Source of the DNA: Terrimonas pollutisoli
Lineage (GTDB): Bacteria > Bacteroidota > Bacteroidia > Chitinophagales > Chitinophagaceae
Assembly: GCF_029360765.1 (NCBI RefSeq)
Contig: NZ_JARKNA010000009.1
Span: forward strand, 118,653-182,652
Length of the DNA stretch: 64,000 nt
Direction: 5' to 3'
The position numbers and the translations under genes were made by a program. The notes below the pieces were generated by a model. That model did no database searches and was not told the origin of the DNA. It was given only the letters and a program-made list of their open reading frames with translations. Of this stretch, positions 33,123 through 42,552 are shown one piece after another. Within the stretch, counting starts at the first letter, position 1. Each line of letters opens with the position of its first letter.

Positions 33123-33974
33123 CTATTTGTTATTAATCTTTTCGTATGCCTTTCTAATTCGATAGTTAGCGTTAGTAAATACATAATTCATTGACAAGCC
33201 AATATAGGAACCGGTTGAACTGTAGTTCCCCACTGTTAATGGTTCGTTGGGAATATTAACCTGGTAAACCCCATTTACAAACCTGGTAAATGATAAGTTT
33301 GAACAAATTGCAAGTTGCAGTATATTATTATTTTTAAGAAGCCAGCCATGACCACCATTTATGGGGAAGCTTATCCAGGGCTTAGCATCATTGTTTGCAT
33401 AAACATTTATCTCGGCCACATTAATGAAGTCATTGGTTGTATTCTGCACTGAAAAGGCAAAAATATCAAAATCTGCACCCATGCTGATATTGAGACGGGC
33501 TCCGGCATTGATAAAAAAGAACTTTGTTTTTTTATACAAATATCTTTTTTCTACTAAAACGGGGAGGATTAATATCAGATCAGATAGATAAGTGTCTTTT
33601 GCTTTAAAGTTGTAATCTTTTATCAGTGGCGGGGAAAAATCATTTTTATGAAATACAATATTAAAATTTCTTCCGGTAAGTACAGCTTCCGAGCCGGTGA
33701 TAAGACTGTAATTATTATTAAAATTAATCTGATATTTGAAGCCTAACTGTAATCCCGGCGCATTTGTAGTATTTACCGGGTAGTGTCCTGATCTTTCTTT
33801 TAGCTGCGCTTTAAAAGCGGAAAGAAGAGAAAAATTAAATTGGATATGGTTTCCTTCAAAAACAATTTCATTCAACAGATTTTCACGCCGAATATTGTTT
33901 GTCTGTGCACTTATATTGACAACTGGAAAAAAGAATACAAAAATCAGGAAGAGGTTGAGGTTTTTTTGGGGCAT
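33123..33974 (-). CDS. Putative outer-membrane barrel protein, paralogue A
   Basis: 283 residues, signal peptide to NISAQ, then alternating aromatic beta strands (LQLGFKYQINFNNNYSLITGSE, KFFFINAGARLNISMG, GSYIGLSMNYVF). Similar in size and ending to the next gene upstream (VNGVYQVNIPNEPLTVGNYSSTGSYIGL versus DYEITIPNKPVTTGTYSVTG), so the two are tandem paralogues. No family name recognised. The gene is AT-rich relative to the housekeeping genes. Confidence 0.6.
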   Translation of the reverse strand: MPQKNLNLFLIFVFFFPVVNISAQTNNIRRENLLNEIVFEGNHIQFNFSLLSAFKAQLKERSGHYPVNTTNAPGLQLGFKYQINFNNNYSLITGSEAVLTGRNFNIVFHKNDFSPPLIKDYNFKAKDTYLSDLILILPVLVEKRYLYKKTKFFFINAGARLNISMGADFDIFAFSVQNTTNDFINVAEINVYANNDAKPWISFPINGGHGWLLKNNNILQLAICSNLSFTRFVNGVYQVNIPNEPLTVGNYSSTGSYIGLSMNYVFTNANYRIRKAYEKINNK

Positions 33975-33990
33975 CGGATAGCAGAAAGGT

Positions 33991-34899
33991 TTAAAATGGT
34001 TTTTTATGCTGATAACTTCGCACTAATCTTTTATTGACACCTGTAAAAGTATATTCTACAGCTAGCCCCAGGCAAGAACCTGTAACAGAGTATGTGCCGG
34101 TGGTAACCGGTTTATTTGGAATTGTTATTTCATAATCAGCTTTCAGAAAATCAGTGTTGCTTAATTCGCAAAACAATCCGACTGAGATCAAATTCTTATT
34201 CTTCAAAAGAAAGTTCTTTGCCGCCCCTAATGAAAAACTTACCCATGGCTTAAGGTTGTTATTGCTTTTAAAATTGGAATTAAAAATTTGTATCTGTCTA
34301 TTACTTGTATCACCAACGCTCATTCCTATTTCTATGTCGCTTGAAAAGCCGCTATAGTTTAAATTGATACCGGCTTGGATATCCCAGAAACCTGATTCAG
34401 AAAATCTAAATCTTCTTTTGACTATTAGCGGCACAAATAACCGGGTAAATACTTCTTTATCGTAAATTAAAGGTGGAGAATCTTCTGAAATCCGAACTCC
34501 CGATCCCGCTAGGTCGCCAGGCGGAATGTTCCCAAAATAATTACTTTTTGTTAGATTAAAATGGAGCCCTGAATAAAGGCTCCATGCTTCATCTAGATTA
34601 ATTATATAATTAAACCCTGCGCTAAAAGAGGAATGTAATCTTGAATATAAATAGTAATTACCCTCCCTGGTATTAAAATTTGCTTTGGGCAAAACAGCTC
34701 CATTTACCTGAATGCTTATATTATTTTTCCGAAAAACTTCTGTAAAGCTATTTTTAGTTGAATCAATATTATCTGGTAATTCTTTGATTAACTTATTTTG
34801 ATTTTGAGCAGTAGTGATTTGCGTGAAAGAAATCATCAAGAAAATAAAAGAAAAAGACAGGTATCTTTTTCTTTTATTTTTTTTACCCGAATAAAACAT
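33991..34899 (-). CDS. Putative outer-membrane barrel protein, paralogue B
   Basis: 302 residues; signal peptide to TTAQ, then a barrel-like pattern (FSAGFNYIINLDEAWSLYSGLHFN, GFWDIQAGINLNYSG, LAVEYTFTG). It lies 16 bases before paralogue A and 10 bases after the frameshifted lipoprotein, in one leftward operon. The shared IPN-P-T-G-Y-S-TGS motif with paralogue A marks duplication. Function unknown; lipoprotein plus barrel suggests a surface assembly. Confidence 0.6.
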   Translation of the reverse strand: MFYSGKKNKRKRYLSFSFIFLMISFTQITTAQNQNKLIKELPDNIDSTKNSFTEVFRKNNISIQVNGAVLPKANFNTREGNYYLYSRLHSSFSAGFNYIINLDEAWSLYSGLHFNLTKSNYFGNIPPGDLAGSGVRISEDSPPLIYDKEVFTRLFVPLIVKRRFRFSESGFWDIQAGINLNYSGFSSDIEIGMSVGDTSNRQIQIFNSNFKSNNNLKPWVSFSLGAAKNFLLKNKNLISVGLFCELSNTDFLKADYEITIPNKPVTTGTYSVTGSCLGLAVEYTFTGVNKRLVRSYQHKKPF

Positions 34900-34909
34900 C
34901 TATTGACCA

Positions 34910-36003
34910 TTAAAAAGTTAAAGGTAAAGTTCCGGCAATACTCGTATTGGGAGTACTGAATGAAGAGGCCACCTCTCCTGAATATGTTTTCCAAATTGTA
35001 GAGTTGGACGGCGGCTGTGCCGCTGTATGTCGCCGGGTTGCTAACTGTTTTCTTTTTTTAAACCCTGAAAAGGGGATTCTGTCAGTGAATTGAAAAAGAT
35101 CTGTGCAACTACCATCATATATTTTCCCTCCGCAATCAACAGCCATTTCCGCCCGGCTTCTTTTCCAATTTCCATTTTTTTTCTTATAATGAACTACCTT
35201 TCCATGCACTCCACTTCTAACGGCAATTGAATGTATGGCAACTTTAATTTTAAATCTTCGGGTGTCATTGTCAAATGTGGGGAATGCTTTCCTTTTTTTA
35301 TTTGATTTACATACTGTACCAAAAGACATTGAAACTCCGTCATCATCCTGAAGTATCCCATTTATATACAGCCCTTCACTTCTTAATTCATAAAGACTGC
35401 TACCCACCTTAAACGAGTAACTGTTATTAAAAATTGTATTTTCAGCATCATCAAATGTCAGGTCAATACTATCAGGATCAATCCCGGAAAATTATTAGTC
35501 AGCCAGGTATTTTCCGTATTCTCAATCTGCTTCCGCTTTGAAAAATAGCCTGGTAGCAGATTCTCAAAATCTCTGAATTTTCTGAATTCATCAAAATTAT
35601 TAACAACATCCATGCTGTCGAGCTGATCTGCTGTCAGGTTTGGATATTGATTTTCATAGTTAGTATTATAGTTTTCATAATCGGTATTTAACTGTTCAAT
35701 CACTGTGTTAACATTAGCAATACTATTAAATTTCAACATGCCGCTACTGGCTTCATAGGTAATTGACACTCCTGCATAGATGATTGTTTCATCGCAATCA
35801 TAATACTTGGCGCAGGCCGGATCATCACATGGATTAGCCAGATCTTCACAGTATTCTGGTACGTATAGCGTTCCATTCCCTGCTTTTGTTTTTAATGCTA
35901 TATCATTTTCTTTTGTCTTTTTCTCTCCTTCAATTCCTTTTTCACAGGAAAGGATTATTAACGCTAACACAAAATAACTCAGAAGAAATTTTTGCTTTCT
36001 CAT
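34910..36003 (-). pseudogene. Lipoprotein gene split by a one-base frameshift
   Basis: Two frames, 35458-36003 (181 residues) and 34910-35407, join if one base is added at the GGG at about 35487: NNFPG then continues IDPDSIDLTFDDAENTIFNN ... SYSFKVGSSLYEL. The joined product would be about 365 residues. N-terminus: lipobox Cys20 (ILSC), a Cys-rich CEDLANPCDDPACAKYYDC motif. C-terminus: a beta domain with KVVHYKKKNGNWKRSRAEM and GGKIYDGSC. Sequence error, recent mutation or phase variation are alternatives. It heads an operon with the two barrel genes. Confidence 0.6.
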
Positions 36004-36162
36004 AAATAGGTTTTTAAGGTTTGTTGTATATTAGGGGCAATAGTTGCCCGCTGATAAAAATCATTTTAATATTCGGTCCATGCCATTTTTTTTGCTATTT
36101 TCAGTTTGGTTCAATTAAACTGATTTTAGTTAAATTGAACTTTACGTATATACCCTTATCAC

Positions 36163-36429
36163 ATGAGAATTAACAACGACCTCAACGAAACTGTAGGCTG
36201 CAATATTAAAGCCTGGCGGACAATTAAAGGCTTTAAGCAGGAATGGTTGGCTGCAAAGATCAATCTCAGCAAATCATCTCTCAGCCAAATCGAAAATGGC
36301 AAAACCGAAATCACCATTTCGCGGCTCTCGGAAATTGCAGATGTATTAGAAATTCATCTTTTTGATTTGTTTGGAAACCCGCATGAAAGATTAACACATA
36401 CTGTCCACACACATCAATTGAACTATTAA
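36163..36429 (+). CDS. Small XRE-family DNA-binding protein
   Basis: 88 residues, almost entirely a helix-turn-helix of the Cro/C1 type (GCNIKAWRTIKGFKQEWLA, SLSQIENGKTEITISRLSEIADVL). No second domain. It is divergent from the frameshifted lipoprotein operon and separated by about 160 bases, so it may regulate that operon. Confidence 0.82.
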   Translation: MRINNDLNETVGCNIKAWRTIKGFKQEWLAAKINLSKSSLSQIENGKTEITISRLSEIADVLEIHLFDLFGNPHERLTHTVHTHQLNY

Positions 36430-36567
36430 CAGAGAAGAAGGAAATTTAAAGAAATAGTTTCCTTAATAATTGTCAATACAGGTTAATAGAATTTTATGTA
36501 CAGGAATATTTTAATTTTCCTAATTGGCTTTATTAAAATAATAACATTTATCCCGGCAATTTTCTGA

Positions 36568-36575
36568 TACTTTTG
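36568..36575 (+). promoter_or_regulatory. Putative -7 element of the His-rich secreted gene
   Basis: TACTTTTG, matching TAnnTTTG, 26 bases before the ATG at 36601. No clear -33 element. Confidence 0.5.
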
Positions 36576-36600
36576 CACACAAAATTTATTGACATCAACA

Positions 36601-36987
36601 ATGTGGCTGAAAATAAATACCCGGTTTAGATATAGGTCAATCGCTGTATTTATTTTTCTTTTTTTGAACTTTTTCCTTGCAGCAGCCCCGTTCATTAATG
36701 CAGCTTCGGTAAATGTCACTGTGGTCAATGCCACCGGACCTATTTCACAAAATCACGCATCCGACCAGGAAGAGAACAATCACCTGAGTCATTTGCTGGA
36801 AAACAAACATGAATACCACCATTCCACCAGAAGCAAACAAAGGGTTCCTGGCATCTCCTGCACCTCCAGTCAACAAGATTTTTCTTTCATCGCTACCATT
36901 GATCAACCGGCACGCAAATATGCCAGCAGTTCTTTTCTGGTAAGACCGGCCTATTATCGCCTTCTTTTTCTCCATCACCTGTTTTGA
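36601..36987 (+). CDS. Small exported His-rich protein, unknown
   Basis: 128 residues from MWLKINTRF. One long hydrophobic segment (FLNFFLAAAPFINAA) acts as signal or anchor; then a His/Asn/Glu-rich section (NNHLSHLLENKHEYHH) that could bind metal, and a C-terminal hydrophobic aromatic end (YYRLLFLHHLF). No family recognised. A TTG at 36589 is an alternative start. Confidence 0.5.
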   Translation: MWLKINTRFRYRSIAVFIFLFLNFFLAAAPFINAASVNVTVVNATGPISQNHASDQEENNHLSHLLENKHEYHHSTRSKQRVPGISCTSSQQDFSFIATIDQPARKYASSSFLVRPAYYRLLFLHHLF

Positions 36988-37093
36988 TCATAACTCCTGA
37001 TCGGCTATCACTCTGCTATTCCCTTTGCGCTGACCAAATAATACTGACCAGCCACCGGCTCCTCATTCTTTTTTATGTTTTAAATCATTCATC

Positions 37094-37363
37094 ATGAAAT
37101 GTCCTAATTGTAACGAAACGCTTTTAATGACTGAAAGAAATACTATTGAAATCGATTATTGCCCGTCTTGCCGCGGTGTATGGCTCGACAAAGGCGAATT
37201 AGATAAAATGCTGGATGCCGCTCAAACTGCCGCTCCCCTGCAAACAGATCACCGGCATGATCCAAATCCTGGCTATTATGATCAAAAGCATAAATCCCCA
37301 CTTGGTCAACAAAAACCCTATAAAAAGAAATCATTCCTGGGCGACCTTTTTGATTTTGATTAG
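37094..37363 (+). CDS. TFIIB-type zinc-ribbon protein
   Basis: 89 residues. Zinc ligands Cys3, Cys6, Cys23 and Cys26 in MKCPNC ... YCPSCRGVWLDKGELDKML, the zf-TFIIB family signature. A His-rich linker (DHRHDPNPGYYDQKH) and a short C-terminal helix follow. Function unknown; it is probably co-transcribed with the DedA gene 50 bases downstream. Confidence 0.8.
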   Translation: MKCPNCNETLLMTERNTIEIDYCPSCRGVWLDKGELDKMLDAAQTAAPLQTDHRHDPNPGYYDQKHKSPLGQQKPYKKKSFLGDLFDFD

Positions 37364-37413
37364 ACACTCAACTATTGGATATATTATTAACTACCTATTA
37401 TTTAATCACTATT

Positions 37414-38076
37414 ATGCAAACGATCGTACAATTTTTTAGTAACCTTACCGACCCGGCCTGGATTATGGCGCATGGCGGGTTATATATTGTCGTATTAATC
37501 GTATTCGTCGAAACCGGTTTCCCATTCGGATTCTTTTTACCCGGTGATTCTCTCCTTTTCATTGCAGGCATGGTAATCGCCAATGCCCTTGCGCCGTTCA
37601 GTCTGCCTTTGCTCAACCTCCTCTACTGGGTCGTGTTGATAACTGCCGCTGGTACATTGGGCAATTTTGCAGGCTATTGGTTAGGGAGAAAATCGGATGG
37701 CCTCCTATTTCAACGGAAAGACAATTGGCTGTTCAAGAAAAAATATCTCATCCAGGCAAAGGAATTTTATGACAAAAAAGGTGGTGCCGCCATTGTGATG
37801 GCAAGGTTTCTTCCCATTGTCCGAACCTTTGCGCCCATTGTAGCCGGTATTGTAAAAATGAATCCGGGAAAATTTGCCCTGTACAATATTGTGGGCAGCT
37901 TTTTATGGGCCGGCAGCATTGTAACGGCTGGCTTTTTATTAGGCGAAAATGAATGGGTAAAAGAAAACCTGGAAAAGATCATTATCGGTATTGTGGTAGT
38001 GACCACTGCGCCTGTTATACTAAAGATGCTGATGGGAAGAAAAAAGAAGGCCCCGGCAAATTCACTGGCCGGTTAA
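37414..38076 (+). CDS. DedA-family membrane protein
   Basis: 220 residues from MQTIVQFF. The conserved GFPFGFFLPGDSLLFIAG and RFLPIVRTFAPIVAG motifs (the latter with the essential Arg) and four to five transmembrane helices mark DedA/SNARE-associated proteins, which act as lipid scramblases or flippases (undecaprenyl-phosphate or phospholipid recycling). Followed by terC with a 38-base gap, so probably one operon. A TTG start at 37375 is possible. Confidence 0.9.
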   Translation: MQTIVQFFSNLTDPAWIMAHGGLYIVVLIVFVETGFPFGFFLPGDSLLFIAGMVIANALAPFSLPLLNLLYWVVLITAAGTLGNFAGYWLGRKSDGLLFQRKDNWLFKKKYLIQAKEFYDKKGGAAIVMARFLPIVRTFAPIVAGIVKMNPGKFALYNIVGSFLWAGSIVTAGFLLGENEWVKENLEKIIIGIVVVTTAPVILKMLMGRKKKAPANSLAG

Positions 38077-38114
38077 TTGTACTACTCAATCTTATTTATT
38101 AAAATTTCAGCGTT

Positions 38115-38924
38115 ATGGATTTTGTCTTTCCCGACTTTTCCAACCCGGGCGTCTGGATAAGCCTGCTTACGCTTAGCTTTCTTGAAATTGTACTCGGTAT
38201 TGATAATATCATTTTCATTTCCATCGTTGCCGGCAAGTTGCCTAAGGATCAACAACGACGGGCCCGCAATATTGGATTAGCCCTGGCTATGCTTTTCAGA
38301 GTAGGTTTATTACTTAGTATCAATTGGATCATCAGTTTAAAAGACCCGGTGCTAACCATACCGTCTCTCCCCGGTATTTCCGAAAACGGCCTGGCCTTAA
38401 GCTTTAAAGATCTTATCCTGATTGCAGGTGGTATTTTCCTTATCGTCAAAAGCACATTAGAGATTCATCATAAATTTCAACTACCCACCACATCGGATGA
38501 AAAAAAGAGCCGAAAAAATCTGGGTTTTAGTTCAGTTATTTTTCAAATCGTTTTGGTGGATGCTGTTTTCTCTTTCGATTCCATTCTCACAGCCGTTGGC
38601 CTGGTCGACAATGTCATTATCATGATCATTGCCGTGATCATCTCAATTGGTATTATGATGCTTTTTGCCGGGCCAGTGACCAGGATTATTAACCAGCATC
38701 CGACACTACAAATGTTGGCGCTCTCATTCCTTGTCGTCATTGGTGTTGTTTTGATCGCCAGTGGTCTTCACCAGGAAGTAAGCAAGAGTATCATCTATTC
38801 ATGTCTGTTCTTTTCATTGGCAGTAGAAATGTTAAACATCAGGCTAAGAAAGCGGGCTGAAACTGCCCTGCCCAATCAGCCGTTGGATAACCAGGTAACT
38901 CAAGTTGAGGATGGCAAGAGTTAA
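38115..38924 (+). CDS. TerC-family integral membrane protein
   Basis: 269 residues, seven or so transmembrane helices, with the TerC acidic motifs LEIVLGIDNIIFISI and IVLVDAVFSFDSILTAVGL that line a metal path. TerC members export Mn2+ and support metal loading of exported enzymes. The C-terminus is short and charged. Confidence 0.92.
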   Translation: MDFVFPDFSNPGVWISLLTLSFLEIVLGIDNIIFISIVAGKLPKDQQRRARNIGLALAMLFRVGLLLSINWIISLKDPVLTIPSLPGISENGLALSFKDLILIAGGIFLIVKSTLEIHHKFQLPTTSDEKKSRKNLGFSSVIFQIVLVDAVFSFDSILTAVGLVDNVIIMIIAVIISIGIMMLFAGPVTRIINQHPTLQMLALSFLVVIGVVLIASGLHQEVSKSIIYSCLFFSLAVEMLNIRLRKRAETALPNQPLDNQVTQVEDGKS

Positions 38925-39062
38925 GCATAATCACAAGGAGTTAACAGTTTTTTAATGCTGATAGCCAACCTTCATATTGTAATATTGTTAATCATTCAGG
39001 CCATATATTTCTGGCACGATATTTTAACAGTATAGCACAATTGATAATTAAATGGGTGGGTT

Positions 39063-39269
39063 ATGAAAAGAATTATTTCCACTTTATTGTTTAGTTCGAT
39101 CATCGTAGCAGGCTTGTTTATCGGAATGGTAAAAGGGCAGGAAGTTCGTAACAGGTGGGTGAGTAAAATGAAGACCAGGCATGAAGAAAGAAGATCGAAC
39201 AGCGTAGCAGAAACACCACAAGGTGAGGTAGTGCTTGATGAAATTGAAATGGCTACTTACCATAGCTAA
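39063..39269 (+). CDS. Small exported protein, unknown
   Basis: 68 residues. A signal sequence or anchor (MKRIISTLLFSSIIVAGLFIG), then a basic, charged region (RNRWVSKMKTRHEERRSNS). It is flanked by a strong terminator at 39328-39361. Small size and charge could suit a stress or antimicrobial peptide role, but nothing is recognised. Confidence 0.5.
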   Translation: MKRIISTLLFSSIIVAGLFIGMVKGQEVRNRWVSKMKTRHEERRSNSVAETPQGEVVLDEIEMATYHS

Positions 39270-39327
39270 CATCAATCCAGGCAATCGTTATAGGAAGTTA
39301 ACCTAACGATTGTACGTCTATATATAG

Positions 39328-39361
39328 AAAGGAACCAGTTAAAAAACTGGTTCCTTTTTTT
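39328..39361 (+). terminator. Strong intrinsic terminator
   Basis: Stem AAAGGAACCAGTT/AACTGGTTCCTTT (39328-39340 with 39345-39357), loop AAAA, followed by more Ts to 39361. Confidence 0.88.
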
Positions 39362-39430
39362 ATGTTCTTGTCCTGTTCTGATACTGCCAACATTTTTTCA
39401 CAATAGCACTTCAAACCGGATGGATTCCCT

Positions 39431-39438
39431 TAGTTTTG
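39431..39438 (+). promoter_or_regulatory. Putative -7 element of carB
   Basis: TAGTTTTG, matching TAnnTTTG, about 96 bases before the carB ATG. Between them lies a GC-rich, partly palindromic segment (cccgccttcggacggg at 39467-39480 region), which resembles the palindrome family in alaS. Confidence 0.4.
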
Positions 39439-39533
39439 CGCAATTTCTTTAACCGCTTCAAAACCCCGCCTTCGGACGGGACTGGTTCGCTTCCTTCGTA
39501 GTGTTCAGGAGGGCGGCCATCTTATAAAAGAAA

Positions 39534-42377
39534 ATGCCAAAAGATACTTCTATTCAGTCGGTCCTGATCATCGGTTCAGGGCCTATTATTATTGGACAAG
39601 CATGCGAATTCGATTACTCAGGCACACAGGCGGCCCGCAGCCTTCGTGAGGAGGGTATTAAGGTTTACCTTATTAACAGCAATCCGGCCACCATCATGAC
39701 AGACCCGATGATGGCGGATAAAGTATACCTGCTGCCGCTTACAGTAGAAAGTATTGAGCAAATCCTGGAGGAAAACCAGATTGACGCAGTGTTACCGACC
39801 ATGGGGGGACAAACGGCGCTTAATTTATGTAAAGAAGCAGAGGATCTTGGAATCTGGGCGAAATTTGGCGTAAGATTGATTGGTGTAGATATTAAAGCTA
39901 TCGATAAAGCAGAAGACAGGGAAAAATTCCGCCAGTGGATGATTGAACTGGAAGTACCGGTAGCTACTGCCAAAACAGCAAATTCATTTTTGGAGGGAAA
40001 AGAATTTGCACAGGAAATTGGGTTTCCGCTGGTAATTCGACCTTCCTTTACACTAGGTGGAACCGGCGGTGGTTTTGTGCATGATAAATCCGAATTGGAT
40101 GAGGCCTTAAACCGTGGCTTGCAAGCTTCACCAATACATGAAGTGCTGGTGGAAAAGGCGGTATTAGGTTGGAAGGAATTTGAGCTGGAACTATTAAGGG
40201 ATAGCGCCAACAATGTCTGTATCATTTGTACGGTTGAAAATTTTGATCCCATGGGTGTGCATACCGGTGACTCTATCACTGTTGCCCCCGCCATGACACT
40301 TAGCGATACAGCTATGCAGCTCATGCGGAACACAGCCATTACGATGATGCGGGATCTCGGAAATTTCGCTGGCGGATGTAATGTGCAATTCGCATTGAAC
40401 CCGGCCACAGAAGAAATCATTGCGATCGAAATAAACCCACGGGTAAGCCGATCATCGGCGCTGGCGTCAAAAGCAACCGGTTATCCTATTGCAAAAATTG
40501 CGGCTAAACTTGCTATCGGTTATAACCTGGATGAACTCGAAAACCAGATCACAAAAACAACATCCGCTTATTTCGAGCCGGCTCTTGACTATGTAATCGT
40601 AAAAGTGCCCCGTTGGAATTTTGATAAATTCAAAGGCGCCAACGATACACTGGGTTTGCAAATGAAGAGTGTAGGTGAAGTAATGGCCATTGGCAGAAGT
40701 TTTACTGAAGCTATTCAAAAAGCCTGTCAGAGCCTGGAGAATAATGCTGTAGGTCTCGGTTATTATGGAAAAAGCCTGATGCATGCCGAAGAGATTTTGG
40801 AATACATCAAAGTGCCAAAATGGGACAGGCTGTTCCGGATTAAAGATGCTTTGATGGCGGGTATTTCCGTCAGCTCCATTTCAAAAGCAACCAATGGCAT
40901 CGATCGCTGGTTTATTTATGAAATACAGAAGATCGTAAACCTCGAAAAAGAAATTGCGAAATATAAACTTGCTACCATTCCGTTGGAACTGCTGCGTGAA
41001 GCAAAAACAATGGGCTTTAGCGATGAGCAACTTTGCCGCATCATGAATGACGGAAAAGAAGATGAGCTGTATGAAAAAAGAAAGGCTGCCGGAATCAGGA
41101 GAGTTTTTAAAATGGTAGATACCTGTTCTGCAGAATTTGAGGCGAAGACTCCTTATTTCTACTCTACTTTTGAAAACCAGCCTGCGGGTAATGACACTCT
41201 TTCTAATGAGTCAAAGGTTTCGGCTAAAAAGAAAATAATTGTACTGGGTTCTGGTCCCAACAGGATTGGCCAGGGAATTGAGTTTGACTACTGCTGTGTA
41301 CACGGTTTATTGGCTATTAAAGAATCAGGGTATGAAGCCATTATGGTAAACTGTAATCCTGAAACGGTAAGTACAGATTTCGATATGGCCGACAAATTAT
41401 ATTTCGAGCCGGTGTACTGGGAACATTTGTGGGAAATAATTGAGCATGAAAAACCAGAAGGAGTAATTGTTCAATTGGGTGGACAAACTGCGCTGAAGCT
41501 GGCCGAACGCTTACATGAAAAAGGAATCAAGATCATCGGTACTTCTTATGACAGTATGGACATAGCTGAAGACCGGGGCCGTTTTTCTGACATGCTGAAA
41601 GAGCTGGGAGTTCCCTATCCTGACTATGGTACTGCATACGATGTAGATGAAGCTGTGGAAGTTGCTAATAAAGTGGGCTATCCCGTGTTGGTTCGTCCTT
41701 CCTATGTATTAGGTGGTCAAAGAATGCGGATTGTGATCAATGACGAGGAGGTTGAAAAAGCTGTAGTGAGCTTATTGAAACATATTCCCGGAAATAAAAT
41801 ACTGATCGATCATTTCCTGGATCGTTGCCAGGAGGCTGAGATCGACGCCATCTTTGATGGAGAGAATTTTCATGTCATGGGAGTGATGGAACATATTGAG
41901 CCTGCTGGTATTCATAGTGGAGACAGTAATGCGGTTTTACCTGCCTTTAACCTGACACCGATGGTGGTAACTACCATGGAGCACTATGCAGAAAAAATTG
42001 CACGTAAACTCAATATTAAAGGTTTGATCAATATTCAGTTTGCGGTAAAAGATGGTAAAGTGCATGTGATAGAAGCTAATCCAAGGGCTTCCCGAACAAC
42101 ACCATTCATCGCCAAAGCTTACCAGATCCCCTATTTAAATGTAGCAACCAAGGTGATGATGGGCACTCATACACTGAAGGATTTCAAGTTTGAGAAAAAG
42201 CTAAACGGGTTTGCCATTAAAGAACCGGTGTTCAGCTTCAACAAATTCCCCGGTGTAAATAAAGAACTCGGACCCGAAATGAAATCAACCGGTGAGGCAA
42301 TACGTTTTATCAAAGACCTTCGTGACCCTTATTTCAGGCAGCTTTATAAGGACAGGAGTATGTACCTGAGTAAGTAA
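39534..42377 (+). CDS. carB: Carbamoyl phosphate synthase large subunit, without allosteric domain
   Basis: 947 residues. Two ATP-grasp halves are visible: LIIGSGPIIIGQACEFDYSG at the N-terminus and VLGSGPNRIGQGIEFDYC near residue 566, with the acceptor sites EINPRVSRSSALASKATG and EANPRASRTTPFIAKAY. Makes carbamoyl phosphate from bicarbonate, ATP and glutamine (with CarA) for arginine and pyrimidine synthesis. E. coli CarB has about 1073 residues; the ~130-residue C-terminal MGS-like allosteric domain is absent, which is common in this phylum and implies no UMP/ornithine control by that domain. carA is not adjacent. Confidence 0.96.
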   Translation: MPKDTSIQSVLIIGSGPIIIGQACEFDYSGTQAARSLREEGIKVYLINSNPATIMTDPMMADKVYLLPLTVESIEQILEENQIDAVLPTMGGQTALNLCKEAEDLGIWAKFGVRLIGVDIKAIDKAEDREKFRQWMIELEVPVATAKTANSFLEGKEFAQEIGFPLVIRPSFTLGGTGGGFVHDKSELDEALNRGLQASPIHEVLVEKAVLGWKEFELELLRDSANNVCIICTVENFDPMGVHTGDSITVAPAMTLSDTAMQLMRNTAITMMRDLGNFAGGCNVQFALNPATEEIIAIEINPRVSRSSALASKATGYPIAKIAAKLAIGYNLDELENQITKTTSAYFEPALDYVIVKVPRWNFDKFKGANDTLGLQMKSVGEVMAIGRSFTEAIQKACQSLENNAVGLGYYGKSLMHAEEILEYIKVPKWDRLFRIKDALMAGISVSSISKATNGIDRWFIYEIQKIVNLEKEIAKYKLATIPLELLREAKTMGFSDEQLCRIMNDGKEDELYEKRKAAGIRRVFKMVDTCSAEFEAKTPYFYSTFENQPAGNDTLSNESKVSAKKKIIVLGSGPNRIGQGIEFDYCCVHGLLAIKESGYEAIMVNCNPETVSTDFDMADKLYFEPVYWEHLWEIIEHEKPEGVIVQLGGQTALKLAERLHEKGIKIIGTSYDSMDIAEDRGRFSDMLKELGVPYPDYGTAYDVDEAVEVANKVGYPVLVRPSYVLGGQRMRIVINDEEVEKAVVSLLKHIPGNKILIDHFLDRCQEAEIDAIFDGENFHVMGVMEHIEPAGIHSGDSNAVLPAFNLTPMVVTTMEHYAEKIARKLNIKGLINIQFAVKDGKVHVIEANPRASRTTPFIAKAYQIPYLNVATKVMMGTHTLKDFKFEKKLNGFAIKEPVFSFNKFPGVNKELGPEMKSTGEAIRFIKDLRDPYFRQLYKDRSMYLSK

Positions 42378-42398
42378 GAACAACGATTAAGAAGATTA

Positions 42399-42437
42399 AA
42401 AAGGATTATGAGGAGCTTCCCATAATCCTTTTGTTTT
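42399..42437 (+). terminator. carB terminator
   Basis: Twelve-bp stem AAAAGGATTATG/CATAATCCTTTT (42399-42410 with 42421-42432), followed by GTTTTT. Confidence 0.85.
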
Positions 42438-42552
42438 TAACACATCTTAGGTGTCGAAGTAGCTCTAAATGTTCAACCGATACCTTATCGTTCGTACCAG
42501 AAAGAAAGGTAAAGAAGAAGCAAAGCTTTAATTGTTTTCGTAACTTTTTTGT

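Noticed and set aside
39665..40420. 251-codon open frame opposite carB
   Set aside because: Shadow of the carB coding strand.
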